NCBI RefSeq assembly: GCF_000024125.1
Contig: NC_013222.1
Location: 2,272,501 to 2,336,500, forward strand
Reading direction: 5' to 3'
Length of the DNA stretch: 64,000 nt
Source of the DNA: Robiginitalea biformata HTCC2501
GTDB taxonomy: Bacteria > Bacteroidota > Bacteroidia > Flavobacteriales > Flavobacteriaceae
Part shown: piece after piece, positions 8,432 to 17,266 of the stretch
How positions within the stretch are numbered: the stretch's first letter is position 1
How the letters are laid out: the number at the start of each line of letters is the position of its first letter
Notes under the pieces: model-generated
The model's input: only the letters and a program-made list of their open reading frames with translations
Told to the model about the DNA's origin: nothing
Database searches by the model: none
Position numbers and translations under genes: made by a program

Positions 8432-10308
8432 ACCAGGGTGTATTGATTCTGTTTGTCCAGCCGCAACCGTCCTTCTTCCAGGAGGTGTTGCAAACAGCTG
8501 AGCAATTGATTTTCGGGATGGCAACCCGCCCGGGACAATTCCCGGGAGGTCATCGGGCCCTGCCTGAGTTCCCGGAGGACTTTGTCGCGGATACCCGGGT
8601 GGCCCGGGCTGGGGGCGCACAGGTCGCAGTGTCCGCAGCGCCCCGGATCGTCTTCCCCGAAATAGCGCATCAGGGCTGCCTGCCGGCAATCTTTTACCTC
8701 CCGGATATAGGCGAGCATCTGCCCTACTTTCCCGGCCCGGACCTCCAGGCGGGTTTTGACGGATTTGGCGAAGGCGTGGATGGTTCGTTCGTCCTCCCGG
8801 GGGACCAGGAAAAACACCTCCATGTCCCCCTCCCGGACCTGCAGGTCCGCCAGGCCATCCTTCTCGAGGCGTTTCAGGGAAGTGAGCAGGCTGGCTTCCG
8901 GGACGGCGAGTTTTCGCGCCAGGGACCGCAGGCCAACCGGGGTTTCAAAATCGAAGAGCCCCCCGTAGGTCCTCAGGAGGATGTGGACGGTTTGCTGTAG
9001 GTCCGGGTAGGTGTCCAAATATTCCCAGAGGGCCGTTTTGGAACACGTCAGCCGCATCTTCAGGGTGGTCTTGAAAACCTGTAGCAGTGAGATAACTCCT
9101 TGCCGGTCCAGGATTTCCAGGGCGTTGTACGTTTTTGCCGCTGGCAGGCCGTAGGTTTCACAGAAGGCTTCAAACCGAAAAGGGAGCGGCATTTCGGGGG
9201 CTTCCCCATAGGGGATTCCGAAATAGGCGTTGAGTTTGCGGTAAACCTGTATCAGGTCGGCGACTTCCGGCAGGTTGCCCAGGAAGTATTCCGCTGTCCG
9301 GTCCGAATCCGCCTCGGGTGCGAGCAAAAGCGCGCTGGCGGGTTTGCCATCCCGGCCCGCCCGGCCGGCTTCCTGGTAGTAATGCTCCAGGGTTTCGGGT
9401 ATTTCGAAATGTACCACGGTCCGGACATCCGACTTGTCGATTCCCATGCCGAAGGCATTGGTAGCTACGATCACGCGGAGTGCGCCTGCCTGCCAATCCC
9501 TTAGCGCATCGGATTTTGCCGCCTGGGTCATCCCCCCGTGGTAGGGGCCTGCCTGAATTCCATGCTTGTTCAGGAAGGCGGCAACGGCCAGGGTATTCCT
9601 CCGGGTCCGAACGTAGACGATGGCGCTTCCCGCTACCGATTCCAGGTGGGCGCGGAGCCGGTACCGCTTGTCCTCGGACCGGCTGACGGCGTACCGGAGG
9701 TTTTCGCGGCGGATGGAATCCCGGTATACCCGGGCTTCCTCCAGGCCGAGCAACCCGGTAATGTCCCCGAGCACCTGCGGGGTAGCTGTGGCGGTGAGTG
9801 CAATGGTGGGGACGCCGGGATGCATCTCCCGCAATACGCGGCATTCCAGGTAGGCGGGCCGGAAATCGAAACCCCACTGGGAGATGCAGTGGGCTTCGTC
9901 GATGGCCAGGAGGGAGACCGGCATGCGCTCCAGGTGCTGGCGGACGATGTCCTGTTTCAGTCGTTCCGGGGAGAGGTACAGGAAGCGGTATTGCCCAAAG
10001 GCGGCATTGTCCAGTTGCCGGAGCAGGTCCTCTTCGGACAGGCGGCCAAACAGCCCCAAAGACTTGACGCCTTTTGCCCGTAGGCCCGCCAACTGGTCCT
10101 CCATCAGGGCGATCAGTGGGGAAACGACGATGCAAATGCCTTCCCGGATCAGGCCCGGGACCTGGTAACACAGGGTTTTACCACCCCCGGTTGGCATGAG
10201 CCCGATAACATCCAGGCCGTCCAGGACATCGCGGATCATTGCCTCCTGGGAGCCCCGGAAGGAATCGTGGCCCCAATACTGCCTCAGGATGGTCCGGGGA
10301 TTAGTCAT
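8428..10308 (-). CDS. recQ: ATP-dependent DNA helicase RecQ
   Basis: 626 aa. Superfamily 2 helicase: Walker A PTGGGKTLCYQVP, box II DEAHCISQWGFDFRP, and motif VI in EAGRAGRDGKPA. The zinc-binding RQC region has the Cys pattern CRQAALMRYFGEDDPGRC-GHCDLC. The C-terminus (about 570-626) is a short winged-helix-like segment, with no obvious HRDC domain. 3'-5' helicase in recombination and fork repair. It overlaps the upstream ATPase gene by 8 nt and fmt by 4 nt: an ATPase-recQ-fmt operon. Confidence 0.94.
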   Translation of the reverse strand: MTNPRTILRQYWGHDSFRGSQEAMIRDVLDGLDVIGLMPTGGGKTLCYQVPGLIREGICIVVSPLIALMEDQLAGLRAKGVKSLGLFGRLSEEDLLRQLDNAAFGQYRFLYLSPERLKQDIVRQHLERMPVSLLAIDEAHCISQWGFDFRPAYLECRVLREMHPGVPTIALTATATPQVLGDITGLLGLEEARVYRDSIRRENLRYAVSRSEDKRYRLRAHLESVAGSAIVYVRTRRNTLAVAAFLNKHGIQAGPYHGGMTQAAKSDALRDWQAGALRVIVATNAFGMGIDKSDVRTVVHFEIPETLEHYYQEAGRAGRDGKPASALLLAPEADSDRTAEYFLGNLPEVADLIQVYRKLNAYFGIPYGEAPEMPLPFRFEAFCETYGLPAAKTYNALEILDRQGVISLLQVFKTTLKMRLTCSKTALWEYLDTYPDLQQTVHILLRTYGGLFDFETPVGLRSLARKLAVPEASLLTSLKRLEKDGLADLQVREGDMEVFFLVPREDERTIHAFAKSVKTRLEVRAGKVGQMLAYIREVKDCRQAALMRYFGEDDPGRCGHCDLCAPSPGHPGIRDKVLRELRQGPMTSRELSRAGCHPENQLLSCLQHLLEEGRLRLDKQNQYTLV

Positions 10309-10867
10309 TTTGGTTTCCGATGAGGTCTAACAATTCGCGGCAGCGTTCTTCCAGGGTGCCCGGAAGGAGCGCGTGCACCTCGTATCCGCATTCCCGGTAG
10401 CTCCTTTCCAGGCAGCTGTGGATGGCACAGGCCTCCTCGAAACTCTCCAGGCGTTCATGGTCCTGCCGGTAGATTTCCTTCCAGGGCGGAAGCACTACGG
10501 CCATGTCGTAGCGCATCTGGCGGCAGGGAGCCGTAAAGTACGCATCGTAGTCCTGCTTGAAGTAGTCCATATAGGCAATCACATCGGGCAGGCCCCGGTC
10601 GTAAAATACCACGGGGTCCTGCAGTTGTTCTGCAGCCCGGAACTGCTCCATGCGGCCTTCCAGGATTTTTTTGTTGAAGGCGAGCGGGTCGCGGACAAAT
10701 GCCAGGGGGTTCGTCTGGTGGGCCGTCCCCGTTTCTTCCCGACGCGCCCTGAGGGTCATCTCCCGGATAATCTCGTGGAAACAGGGATACCCGAGGCTTT
10801 CGAGCTGGCTGACCAGGGCCGTTTTACCCGTTCCGGGCCCCCCGGTGATTACGATTCGTTTCTTCAT
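10301..10867 (-). CDS. AAA_28-type NTPase (NadR-like P-loop protein)
   Basis: 188 aa. Walker A GGPGTGKTALV at residues 8-18. The central stretch (IREMTLRARREETG, FYDRGLPDVIAYMDYF) is typical of the AAA_28 / NadR-like P-loop group, which includes nucleoside kinase-like enzymes. Substrate unknown. First gene of an operon with recQ and fmt, overlapping recQ by 8 nt; it diverges from the DUF493 gene. Confidence 0.8.
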   Translation of the reverse strand: MKKRIVITGGPGTGKTALVSQLESLGYPCFHEIIREMTLRARREETGTAHQTNPLAFVRDPLAFNKKILEGRMEQFRAAEQLQDPVVFYDRGLPDVIAYMDYFKQDYDAYFTAPCRQMRYDMAVVLPPWKEIYRQDHERLESFEEACAIHSCLERSYRECGYEVHALLPGTLEERCRELLDLIGNQND

Positions 10868-10966
10868 AAGTCAATAGCTGGCAGGCGGCCGCAGGTGTCC
10901 GGACAATCGGCTGCTCCCCGCAAAAATACATATTCCCGACGGCAGGGGGAAATGGCCGGCGTCTTG

Positions 10967-10974
10967 TATCTTTG
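10967..10974 (+). promoter_or_regulatory. -7 box TATCTTTG upstream of the DUF493 gene
   Basis: Exact match to TAnnTTTG. Transcription would begin about 7 nt downstream, leaving only a few nt before ATG 10984 or about 10 nt before ATG 10990. This favours 10990 as the start and rules out the in-frame TTG at 10972, which lies inside the box. Confidence 0.65.
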
Positions 10975-10989
10975 CAAAAACAAATGGGC

Positions 10990-11277
10990 ATGGATTCAAA
11001 AGACAAGGCTGAATTCTACGACAGGCTGAAGGCGGAATTACAGAAATCCGCCAACTGGCCATCCGATTACCTCTATAAGTTTATCGTCCCGTCCGATCCG
11101 GATAAAATCGGCAGGATCCAGTCGGTTTTTGACAATACGGGGGCGGTTATCGAATCCAAACAGTCGCGCAAGGGAAAGTACACGAGCCTGTCCGTAACTG
11201 TTAACCTGCCGGACCCGGATGCCGTCATTGCCTATTACCGGGAAGTGGGAAAAATACCGGGCGTCATTTCGCTCTGA
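10990..11277 (+). CDS. DUF493 family protein (UPF0250)
   Basis: 95 aa (97 if ATG 10984 is used). Small alpha/beta protein: FYDRLKAELQKSANWPSDYLYKFIVPSDPDKIG, then KYTSLSVTVNLPDPDAVIAYYREV. This matches the DUF493 family, which is conserved in many bacteria with a ferredoxin-like fold and unknown role. Expressed from its own promoter, 87 nt before the DUF4290 gene. Confidence 0.85.
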   Translation: MDSKDKAEFYDRLKAELQKSANWPSDYLYKFIVPSDPDKIGRIQSVFDNTGAVIESKQSRKGKYTSLSVTVNLPDPDAVIAYYREVGKIPGVISL

Positions 11278-11363
11278 TTATGGTAATCTCATATAATTTC
11301 AGTAATTTGCGAGCCCCGGAACTTCCCGGGCAACATCGAATTCGTTAATTAGCCTCTATCCTT

Positions 11364-12026
11364 TTGACTCAAATAGATCACCTCGAATACAATACCGAAC
11401 GCCCGCACCTGCACATCCCGGAATACGGGCGGCATTTTCAGAAAATGGTCGACTACTGCGTCGGCATCGAAGACCGGGACGAACGCAACCGGATTGCCCA
11501 GGCCATTATCAGTGTTATGGGCAACATGCAGCCGCACCTGCGGGACGTTCCCGATTTCCAGCACAAGCTCTGGGATCAATTATTCATCATGTCCGATTTT
11601 AAACTGGATGTGGATTCCCCGTTTCCCATCACCCCGAAGGAAACCCTGCAGCAACGTCCGGAACCCCTGGATTATCCCCAAAACCACCCAAAATACCGGT
11701 TTTACGGAAACAACATCAAGCGGATGATCGACCAGGCCATCCAGTGGGAGAAAGGGGATAAGCGCGACGGGCTGGAATACGCCATCGCCAACCACATGAA
11801 GAAGTGCTACCTGAACTGGAACAAGGATACTGTCGACGACAAGGTCATCTTCCAGCACCTTTTCGAACTCAGCGACGGACAAATCGACCTGGCCTCCGAT
11901 GGGGAAAACCTCACCGAAAGCGGCCAGTTCCTCAAGCAGCAACAAACGAGGACTACCAAATCTTCAGGCCGCAGCAACTCCGGGAAGAAGGGTTCGCGGG
12001 GAAGCCGGGGCAAAAAGCGCTATTAA
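11364..12026 (+). CDS. DUF4290 family protein
   Basis: 220 aa from a TTG start; the conserved family N-terminus (LEYNTERPHLHIPEYGRHFQKMVDYC) begins a few residues later, so a later ATG would truncate it. The first about 190 residues are conserved helical sequence. The C-terminus is a low-complexity basic Ser/Gly/Lys tail (SSGRSNSGKKGSRGSRGKKRY). Bacteroidota-specific, function unknown. murA starts 6 nt after its stop, so the two are almost certainly co-transcribed; this family commonly sits beside murA in the phylum. Confidence 0.87.
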   Translation: MTQIDHLEYNTERPHLHIPEYGRHFQKMVDYCVGIEDRDERNRIAQAIISVMGNMQPHLRDVPDFQHKLWDQLFIMSDFKLDVDSPFPITPKETLQQRPEPLDYPQNHPKYRFYGNNIKRMIDQAIQWEKGDKRDGLEYAIANHMKKCYLNWNKDTVDDKVIFQHLFELSDGQIDLASDGENLTESGQFLKQQQTRTTKSSGRSNSGKKGSRGSRGKKRY

Positions 12027-12031
12027 TACAC

Positions 12032-13339
12032 ATGGGATCATTCAGAATTGAAGGAGGGCATCGCCTGCAGGGTGAAATCACGCCCCAGGGGGCCAAGAAC
12101 GAGGCCTTGCAGATACTTTGTGCCGTCCTGCTGACATCCGAACCCGTAACTGTCCACAACATCCCGGACATCGTGGATGTCAACAAACTCATTGCAATCC
12201 TCGAGGACCTGGGGGTTAAAATCCAGAAAAAGGGCAAGGGTTCCTATACCTTCCGTTCGGACGATATTAACATGGACTACCTGCAAAGCGATGCCTTCAA
12301 GGCGGATGGCAGGAGCCTCCGGGGTTCCATCATGCTGGTGGGCCCGCTGCTGGCGCGATTCGGGCAGGGGTATATCCCGAAGCCGGGCGGGGATAAAATT
12401 GGACGCCGACGTCTGGACACCCATTTTGAAGGGTTTATCAAGCTGGGGGCATCCTTCCGCTATAATAAGGAGGAACACTTTTACGGGGTGGAGGCCAAAA
12501 AACTCAAAGGAACCGATATGCTCCTGGATGAGGCCTCCGTTACAGGTACCGCAAATATCGTCATGGCCGCGGTTTTGGCGGAAGGCACAACTACCATCTA
12601 CAACGCTGCCTGCGAACCGTATTTGCAGCAATTGTGTAAAATGCTGAACCGCATGGGGGCCCGCATCACAGGGGTAGGGTCTAACCTGCTCACCATCGAA
12701 GGGGTGGAATCCCTGGGGGGAACCGAGCACCGCATGCTCCCCGATATGATCGAGATCGGCAGCTGGATTGGGTTGGCCGCCATGACCCAAAGCGAGTTGA
12801 CCATCAAGGACGTGAGCTGGGACGACCTGGGCCTGATCCCGACGACCTTCCGGAAGTTGGGGATCACCCTGGAGCGCCGGGACGACGACATCCATATCCC
12901 GGCCCATACGGACGGATATGAAATACAGAATTACATCGACGGGTCCATCCTTACGATTGCAGACGCGCCCTGGCCGGGGCTGACGCCGGACCTGCTGAGT
13001 ATCCTCCTGGTAGTGGCGACACAGGCCAGGGGAGAAGTCCTCATCCACCAGAAAATGTTTGAAAGCCGGTTATTCTTCGTGGATAAGCTGCTGGACATGG
13101 GGGCAAAAGTGATCCTTTGCGACCCGCACCGGGCCACGGTCATCGGCCACAATTTCCAATCGACGCTCAAGGCAACCACCATGGTGTCTCCGGATATCCG
13201 CGCCGGCGTTTCCCTGCTGATCGCCGCCCTTTCGGCAAAAGGGACGTCCACCATTCACAACATCGAACAAATCGATCGCGGGTACGAGGCCATCGACACG
13301 CGCCTGCAGGCAATCGGAGCCCGGATTACCCGGGTCTGA
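12032..13339 (+). CDS. murA: UDP-N-acetylglucosamine 1-carboxyvinyltransferase
   Basis: 435 aa from ATG 12032 (MGSFRIEGGHRLQGEI). EPSP-synthase fold. First committed step of peptidoglycan synthesis: transfers enolpyruvyl from PEP to UDP-GlcNAc. Conserved blocks include GAKNEALQILCAVLL, RGSIMLVGPLLARFGQG and GASVTGTANIVMAA-like sequence. The active-site loop reads PKPGGDKIGRRRLDTHF, with Asp where most bacteria have the fosfomycin-reactive Cys (Cys115 in E. coli). The open frame extends 228 nt upstream into the DUF4290 gene, but the family N-terminus begins here. Confidence 0.96.
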   Translation: MGSFRIEGGHRLQGEITPQGAKNEALQILCAVLLTSEPVTVHNIPDIVDVNKLIAILEDLGVKIQKKGKGSYTFRSDDINMDYLQSDAFKADGRSLRGSIMLVGPLLARFGQGYIPKPGGDKIGRRRLDTHFEGFIKLGASFRYNKEEHFYGVEAKKLKGTDMLLDEASVTGTANIVMAAVLAEGTTTIYNAACEPYLQQLCKMLNRMGARITGVGSNLLTIEGVESLGGTEHRMLPDMIEIGSWIGLAAMTQSELTIKDVSWDDLGLIPTTFRKLGITLERRDDDIHIPAHTDGYEIQNYIDGSILTIADAPWPGLTPDLLSILLVVATQARGEVLIHQKMFESRLFFVDKLLDMGAKVILCDPHRATVIGHNFQSTLKATTMVSPDIRAGVSLLIAALSAKGTSTIHNIEQIDRGYEAIDTRLQAIGARITRV

Positions 13340-13350
13340 ACGGTAACTTG

Positions 13351-14364
13351 TTATTTCCTGATTTCGGTGCCGTTCGGAAACCTGGCAAACCGGTTGGCAT
13401 CCCGCTTGTGGACAGGATCCTGATGTTGCCAGGGCCAGCCGCCAAATTGCGTGGCCCGGAATTCCTCCATAACGCGTTCGATCTCCTCCTGGGTATTCAT
13501 GACGAACGGCCCGTATTTGGCCACGGGTTCGTCGATGGGTTTCCCCTGAAGCCACAGGATGCGCAACGGTTCCTCCCCACTCCGCAGTTGGCAGGCCCGG
13601 GGGGCTAGTTCCACGCCTTTTCCGCTTTCCACAGAGATGGTCTTTTCGCCCGCCCCATCCCCGGAAATGCTGAGGCCGGTGCCCTCAAACAGGTAGAGCC
13701 GGCGGTGTGTTCCTTCCTCCGTTTCCGGCAAGGAGATGAATGCCCCGGGCGCGAGGTCAATCAGGGCGATTACCACCCGGTTGTCGGGATTGGCCGCCCA
13801 GGAGTTCGGAGGGGGTGACGGCGGTTGGACATCGTCGTAGCTGCCCGCTACCAGCCGAATGGTCGCTTTTTCCTTTTGGATAACCGGCAGGTCCTCCTTC
13901 CAGAGCATTTTAAAGTGAGGCTCCACCCGTTTACCCCGGGCGGGGAGGTTGAGCCATATCTGGAATAATTCCAGGGTATTGGGTCCCTGACGGTCCAGGA
14001 GCGGGAACATCTCGGAGTGTTGCAGGCCCCTGCCCGTGGTGATCCATTGGACGTCGCCCTCCCCGAAGCGGGCTGCCGCCCCAAGGGAATCCGCATGGTC
14101 GCAGAATCCGCGCGTTACGATGGTCACCGTTTCAAATCCGCAATGCGGGTGGGCCGGAAATCCGGGGACGGACCGCCCGTGGTACATACGCCATCCGTCG
14201 CGGAGCGTAAAGTCGTTACCCAGGGAACGACCTTCCAGGGATGCGTCCGGCCCCAATTCCGCATTACCGCTGGGATATTTATCCAGATGGTGTACGCAAA
14301 ACAGGAAGGGGTCCGGGGTTTCCCAGGGAAAGCCCAACGGGAATATACGGGGAGATGTTGCCAT
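13351..14364 (-). CDS. Pirin family protein
   Basis: 337 aa from ATG 14364. Bicupin with the pirin N-terminal metal motif HPHCGFETVTIV plus HADSLG and ITTGRGLQHSEMFP. The C-terminal cupin ends in KPIDEPVAKYGPFVMNTQEEI, typical of pirins. Members are iron-binding, and some have quercetinase activity or act as redox-sensing cofactors. Convergent with murA. A longer frame starting at 14643 overlaps the VOC gene and is rejected. Confidence 0.92.
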   Translation of the reverse strand: MATSPRIFPLGFPWETPDPFLFCVHHLDKYPSGNAELGPDASLEGRSLGNDFTLRDGWRMYHGRSVPGFPAHPHCGFETVTIVTRGFCDHADSLGAAARFGEGDVQWITTGRGLQHSEMFPLLDRQGPNTLELFQIWLNLPARGKRVEPHFKMLWKEDLPVIQKEKATIRLVAGSYDDVQPPSPPPNSWAANPDNRVVIALIDLAPGAFISLPETEEGTHRRLYLFEGTGLSISGDGAGEKTISVESGKGVELAPRACQLRSGEEPLRILWLQGKPIDEPVAKYGPFVMNTQEEIERVMEEFRATQFGGWPWQHQDPVHKRDANRFARFPNGTEIRK

Positions 14365-14372
14365 AGCGGGGA

Positions 14373-14825
14373 TTAGTTGAATTCGTGTTCTGCCGTATTG
14401 ATCTCCACCCAGTTGTCTTCCGGGTCGCGCAGGTAGATCTGCCGCACTCCGTCGGCCCGGTGGGTCACCGTATTGATCTTCCCCGGCCAATCCCAGTAGG
14501 GGATGTCCCGGGATTCCAGGAATTCGATGTAGCCGTCCAGGTCTTTGATCGCCAGGCACAGATGGACGCTCTTGCTCTCGGACTTCTGTACCTCGTCTTT
14601 CCGGATCAGGTGTACCTGGGTATTCCCGCGGATGCGGAACCAACGGAAATTTAAAGTATCCGATGGGTGCGGGATCTCCTCAAGGCCCAGCACATCGGCG
14701 TAAAAGTCCCCGGTTTTCTTCAGATCCTCAACGATAAACGAGTAATGGTCGTAGGTGAAATCGAATTTTTGACTCCACAGCCCGCCCCAGGCGAACAGTA
14801 ATACAAGCAGTAGTAATTTCTTCAT
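14373..14825 (-). CDS. Exported VOC (glyoxalase-fold) protein
   Basis: 150 aa. N-terminal signal peptide (MKKLLLLVLLFAWGGLWSQ), then a single glyoxalase/bleomycin-resistance-like module: FDFTYDHYSFIVEDLKKTGDFYADVLGLEEI, SVHLCLAIKDLDGYIEFL and YLRDPEDNWVEIN. His and Glu of the metal site (DHYSF, NWVEIN) are present. The periplasmic location is inferred from the signal. Ends 9 nt before the pirin start, probably co-transcribed. Substrate unknown. Confidence 0.85.
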   Translation of the reverse strand: MKKLLLLVLLFAWGGLWSQKFDFTYDHYSFIVEDLKKTGDFYADVLGLEEIPHPSDTLNFRWFRIRGNTQVHLIRKDEVQKSESKSVHLCLAIKDLDGYIEFLESRDIPYWDWPGKINTVTHRADGVRQIYLRDPEDNWVEINTAEHEFN

Positions 14826-14862
14826 ATTTGGTTAAATGGGTTGTTCGGCGGCCCGCAAGGCC

Positions 14863-15288
14863 TTAGTTGTCAAATTCCACGTCCTTATGGCTGCCATCGC
14901 AAAACGGCTTGTTATCCGAGGCGCCGCAGCGGCAGAAAGCCGTGCTGCCCTCCAGGGTCTGCTCCCCGTCCGGGGACTCCAGTTCCAGGGAACCTCGAAC
15001 CAGCAAAGGCCCCCCTTTCACCACCTGCGCTTTAACGGCCCCTTTGGACTCCGGTTGCTTCCCTGCCCGGCTGTCTTCCCGGTAACCCAGGGCACCCGAC
15101 GGGCACCGGTCGATCTGCTCCCGCAGCGCCTCCTCGGAGGCGTGATCCGGTTTGATCCAGGGTTTCTCCTGCGGGCGGTATACCTCCGGAAGTGCCTCGA
15201 CGCAGACTTTTGAGTGGATGCATTTGCGGGGCTTCCAGATGACGTGAAAATTGCCCTTTGAATATTCTTTTACGATTTCGTCGCTCAT
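14863..15288 (-). CDS. YjdI-type 4Fe-4S domain fused to a CDGSH iron-sulfur domain
   Basis: 141 aa, two domains. Residues about 8-75 match the divergent mono-cluster domain (WKPRKCIHSKVCVEALPEVY ... IDRCPSGAL). Residues about 115-138 carry the CDGSH 2Fe-2S motif in full (FCRCGASDNKPFCDGSH). In many genomes the first domain is a separate protein, YjdI. Cytosolic electron-transfer or redox-sensing role is likely. The GNAT gene immediately upstream (one base between stop and start) is the usual YjdJ partner. Confidence 0.9.
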   Translation of the reverse strand: MSDEIVKEYSKGNFHVIWKPRKCIHSKVCVEALPEVYRPQEKPWIKPDHASEEALREQIDRCPSGALGYREDSRAGKQPESKGAVKAQVVKGGPLLVRGSLELESPDGEQTLEGSTAFCRCGASDNKPFCDGSHKDVEFDN

Positions 15289-15289
15289 A

Positions 15290-15586
15290 TTATTCGATGT
15301 TAATCCCTTTTAGCACGAGTTTTTTCCACTCGGGGTTTTCTTTGATATACCCGGCGACGAACGGACAGAGCGGCACCAGGGTCAGGTCCTTTTTCTCGAT
15401 GTCTTCGAGGACGGCACGCACCAGGGAACTGCCAATGCCCTGGCCTTCCAGCTCATCGGGGACCTCGGTATGGGTCAGGTAGATTTTGTCTTTGGTGCGT
15501 ATATATTCAATTCGCGGCGCCTGGTCGCCGATCCGAAATTCGTAGCGTTTCTCTTCCGAATTGTCAATAAGCGTATGAGTTGCCAT
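15290..15586 (-). CDS. GNAT acetyltransferase, YjdJ type
   Basis: 98 aa from ATG 15586. Short GNAT fold: YEFRIGDQAPRIEYIRTKDKIYLTHTEVPDELEGQGIGSSLV carries the acetyl-CoA motif (Q/GxGIGSSL), followed by LVPLCPFVAGYIKENPEW, the hallmark of the short YjdJ-like subfamily. One base separates it from the M20 hydrolase stop and one from the CDGSH gene, so all three form an operon. The substrate is not known. Confidence 0.87.
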   Translation of the reverse strand: MATHTLIDNSEEKRYEFRIGDQAPRIEYIRTKDKIYLTHTEVPDELEGQGIGSSLVRAVLEDIEKKDLTLVPLCPFVAGYIKENPEWKKLVLKGINIE

Positions 15587-15587
15587 G

Positions 15588-17018
15588 TTATTTTTCAGCA
15601 TTAATAGGTGGCGGTCCTTCCGGGATGATCGGTTCATATACTGTCTCCCCTTTGCGTTCCCGGTATTCTTCTTTTACGGCCTCCACCAGTTTTGGGCTTT
15701 TGAACAAATCAACCATGGTCATCCCCATGGCCTTGGCCGCGTAGAGCATGCCTTTGTGGCCAATGCTCATCCCCCCGCATGCAACCACTGCCCAGGAGTG
15801 CCAGGGGGTATCCTTGGGAGCCACGGTTACCCCGAGGTTGATATTGGGGACATTCCAGCTGACGTCTCCCACATCCGTAGATCCGCCCCCCGGGTTTTCG
15901 CGGGTGGCTTTCAGCGGCCGGATTTCGCTGTCCATGCCCACCTGGGGCTTCCCGGTGGCCATTTGTATCTTTTTGCCGAATTCCTGCTCGGATGCGGTGT
16001 ATTCGATCGGCCCCAGCAATTCGAGGTTTTTTTGCATCGCCTCGCCCCCTGTACGGTTGACGAGCGTTTCGTAAATCCCGGATATCAGGGAGATTTTATA
16101 ATCTACATTCGCCATGATTGCGGCGCCTTCCGCCATCTTTTGCACGTGTTCGTATACGGGCATCATGCCTTCCCGTTTCGTATCCCGAACCCGCACCCAG
16201 ATCCGGGAATAATCCGGGACCACATTGACTACCTGGCCCCCGTCCTGTATGTGATAATGAATGCGAACCGTTGGCTGGATGTGCTCCCGGTAATAATTGA
16301 TGCCGGTGGTGTAGAGCTCCAACGCGTCGGAGGCGCTGCGCCCGTTCCACGGATCGGCGGAAGCATGTGCTGCCTGGCCGAAAAATTCGACCTTAAAATC
16401 TACCAGGGCCAGTGTGCTCTGGACATCCGCCTCTATCTCGGCTCCGGGATGCCAGCTCAGGTTGACGTCCACGTCGTCCCAGAGGCCCTCCCGGACCATC
16501 CAGATTTTGCCGAAAAACTTTTCTTCGGCCGGGGTGCCCAGGAATTTGACGGTTCCGGAGAGCTCTCCCGCCTCGATGAGTTCCTTGACGGCAATGGCTG
16601 AAGCCAAGCTGGCGGTGCCAAAGAGGTTGTGCCCGCATCCGTGGCCGGCGCCCCCGGGGTCCAAAGCCTCCTTGGTGGGTTGGGCTTTCTGGGAGATCCC
16701 GGGCAATGCATCGAATTCCCCGAGTACCGAAATCACCGGGCTGCCGCTGCCGTAAGTGGCAACGAAGGCAGTGGGCATGCCGGCAACGCCCCGTTCTACC
16801 GTGAAGCCGTTTTCCTCGGCGTAATCGGCCAGTAGCCGGCTCGATATGTTTTCCTGGAAGGCCACTTCGGCCGCTGCCCATATGGAGTCGCTCAGGGCGA
16901 TCAGTTCCTGCTGGTGGGCATTGATGGATTCGACAATAGCCCGCTTTTCGGGGCCCATTTTTTGTGCGTGCACAAACAGGCCGAATAACAGGCCCAAGGG
17001 GAGTAAGCTTTTCTTCAT
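15588..17018 (-). CDS. Exported M20-family amidohydrolase (AbgB-like)
   Basis: 476 aa from ATG 17018. Signal peptide MKKSLLPLGLLFGLFVHAQ. M20D peptidase features: VISVLGEFDALPGIS, GHGCGHNLFGTASL (metal ligands), GTPAEEKFFGK with the catalytic Glu pair, and a bacterial exopeptidase dimerisation domain at about 195-310. AbgB-like enzymes hydrolyse p-aminobenzoyl-glutamate and related N-acyl amino acids. Export suggests a periplasmic scavenging role. A longer open frame to 17333 lacks family sequence. First gene of the operon with the GNAT and Fe-S genes. Confidence 0.88.
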   Translation of the reverse strand: MKKSLLPLGLLFGLFVHAQKMGPEKRAIVESINAHQQELIALSDSIWAAAEVAFQENISSRLLADYAEENGFTVERGVAGMPTAFVATYGSGSPVISVLGEFDALPGISQKAQPTKEALDPGGAGHGCGHNLFGTASLASAIAVKELIEAGELSGTVKFLGTPAEEKFFGKIWMVREGLWDDVDVNLSWHPGAEIEADVQSTLALVDFKVEFFGQAAHASADPWNGRSASDALELYTTGINYYREHIQPTVRIHYHIQDGGQVVNVVPDYSRIWVRVRDTKREGMMPVYEHVQKMAEGAAIMANVDYKISLISGIYETLVNRTGGEAMQKNLELLGPIEYTASEQEFGKKIQMATGKPQVGMDSEIRPLKATRENPGGGSTDVGDVSWNVPNINLGVTVAPKDTPWHSWAVVACGGMSIGHKGMLYAAKAMGMTMVDLFKSPKLVEAVKEEYRERKGETVYEPIIPEGPPPINAEK

Positions 17019-17266
17019 AGTGGTATTTGAATTAGTCGCTGCGTCTGCCCGGCTTTCTGGCGGGCACCTAAATATACCAAAAAATGGATGTCTCCCCGGA
17101 ACCGCGCGGCCGGAAATGAAGGTGTATTCCATCGAAAAAATGCAATTTTTGCCGGATTGGCCTGTTAATTGAATAGGAACTGGAAAAAATCGGTGGGAAT
17201 TGCCCCGGGAATGGCCCCCATATGCCAACCGCAGGGAACCGATATTAAATCCACAAAACCTAAGCC

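Noticed and set aside
8432..8689. N-terminal extension of fmt into recQ
   Set aside because: The conserved Fmt N-terminus begins at 8431 and the ATGA junction with recQ is a standard coupled start.
11804..12031. N-terminal extension of murA
   Set aside because: It overlaps the DUF4290 gene in another frame and does not match MurA; the family start is at 12032.
12038..13048. 336-codon minus-strand frame opposite murA
   Set aside because: Antisense shadow of a conserved gene; no recognisable family sequence.
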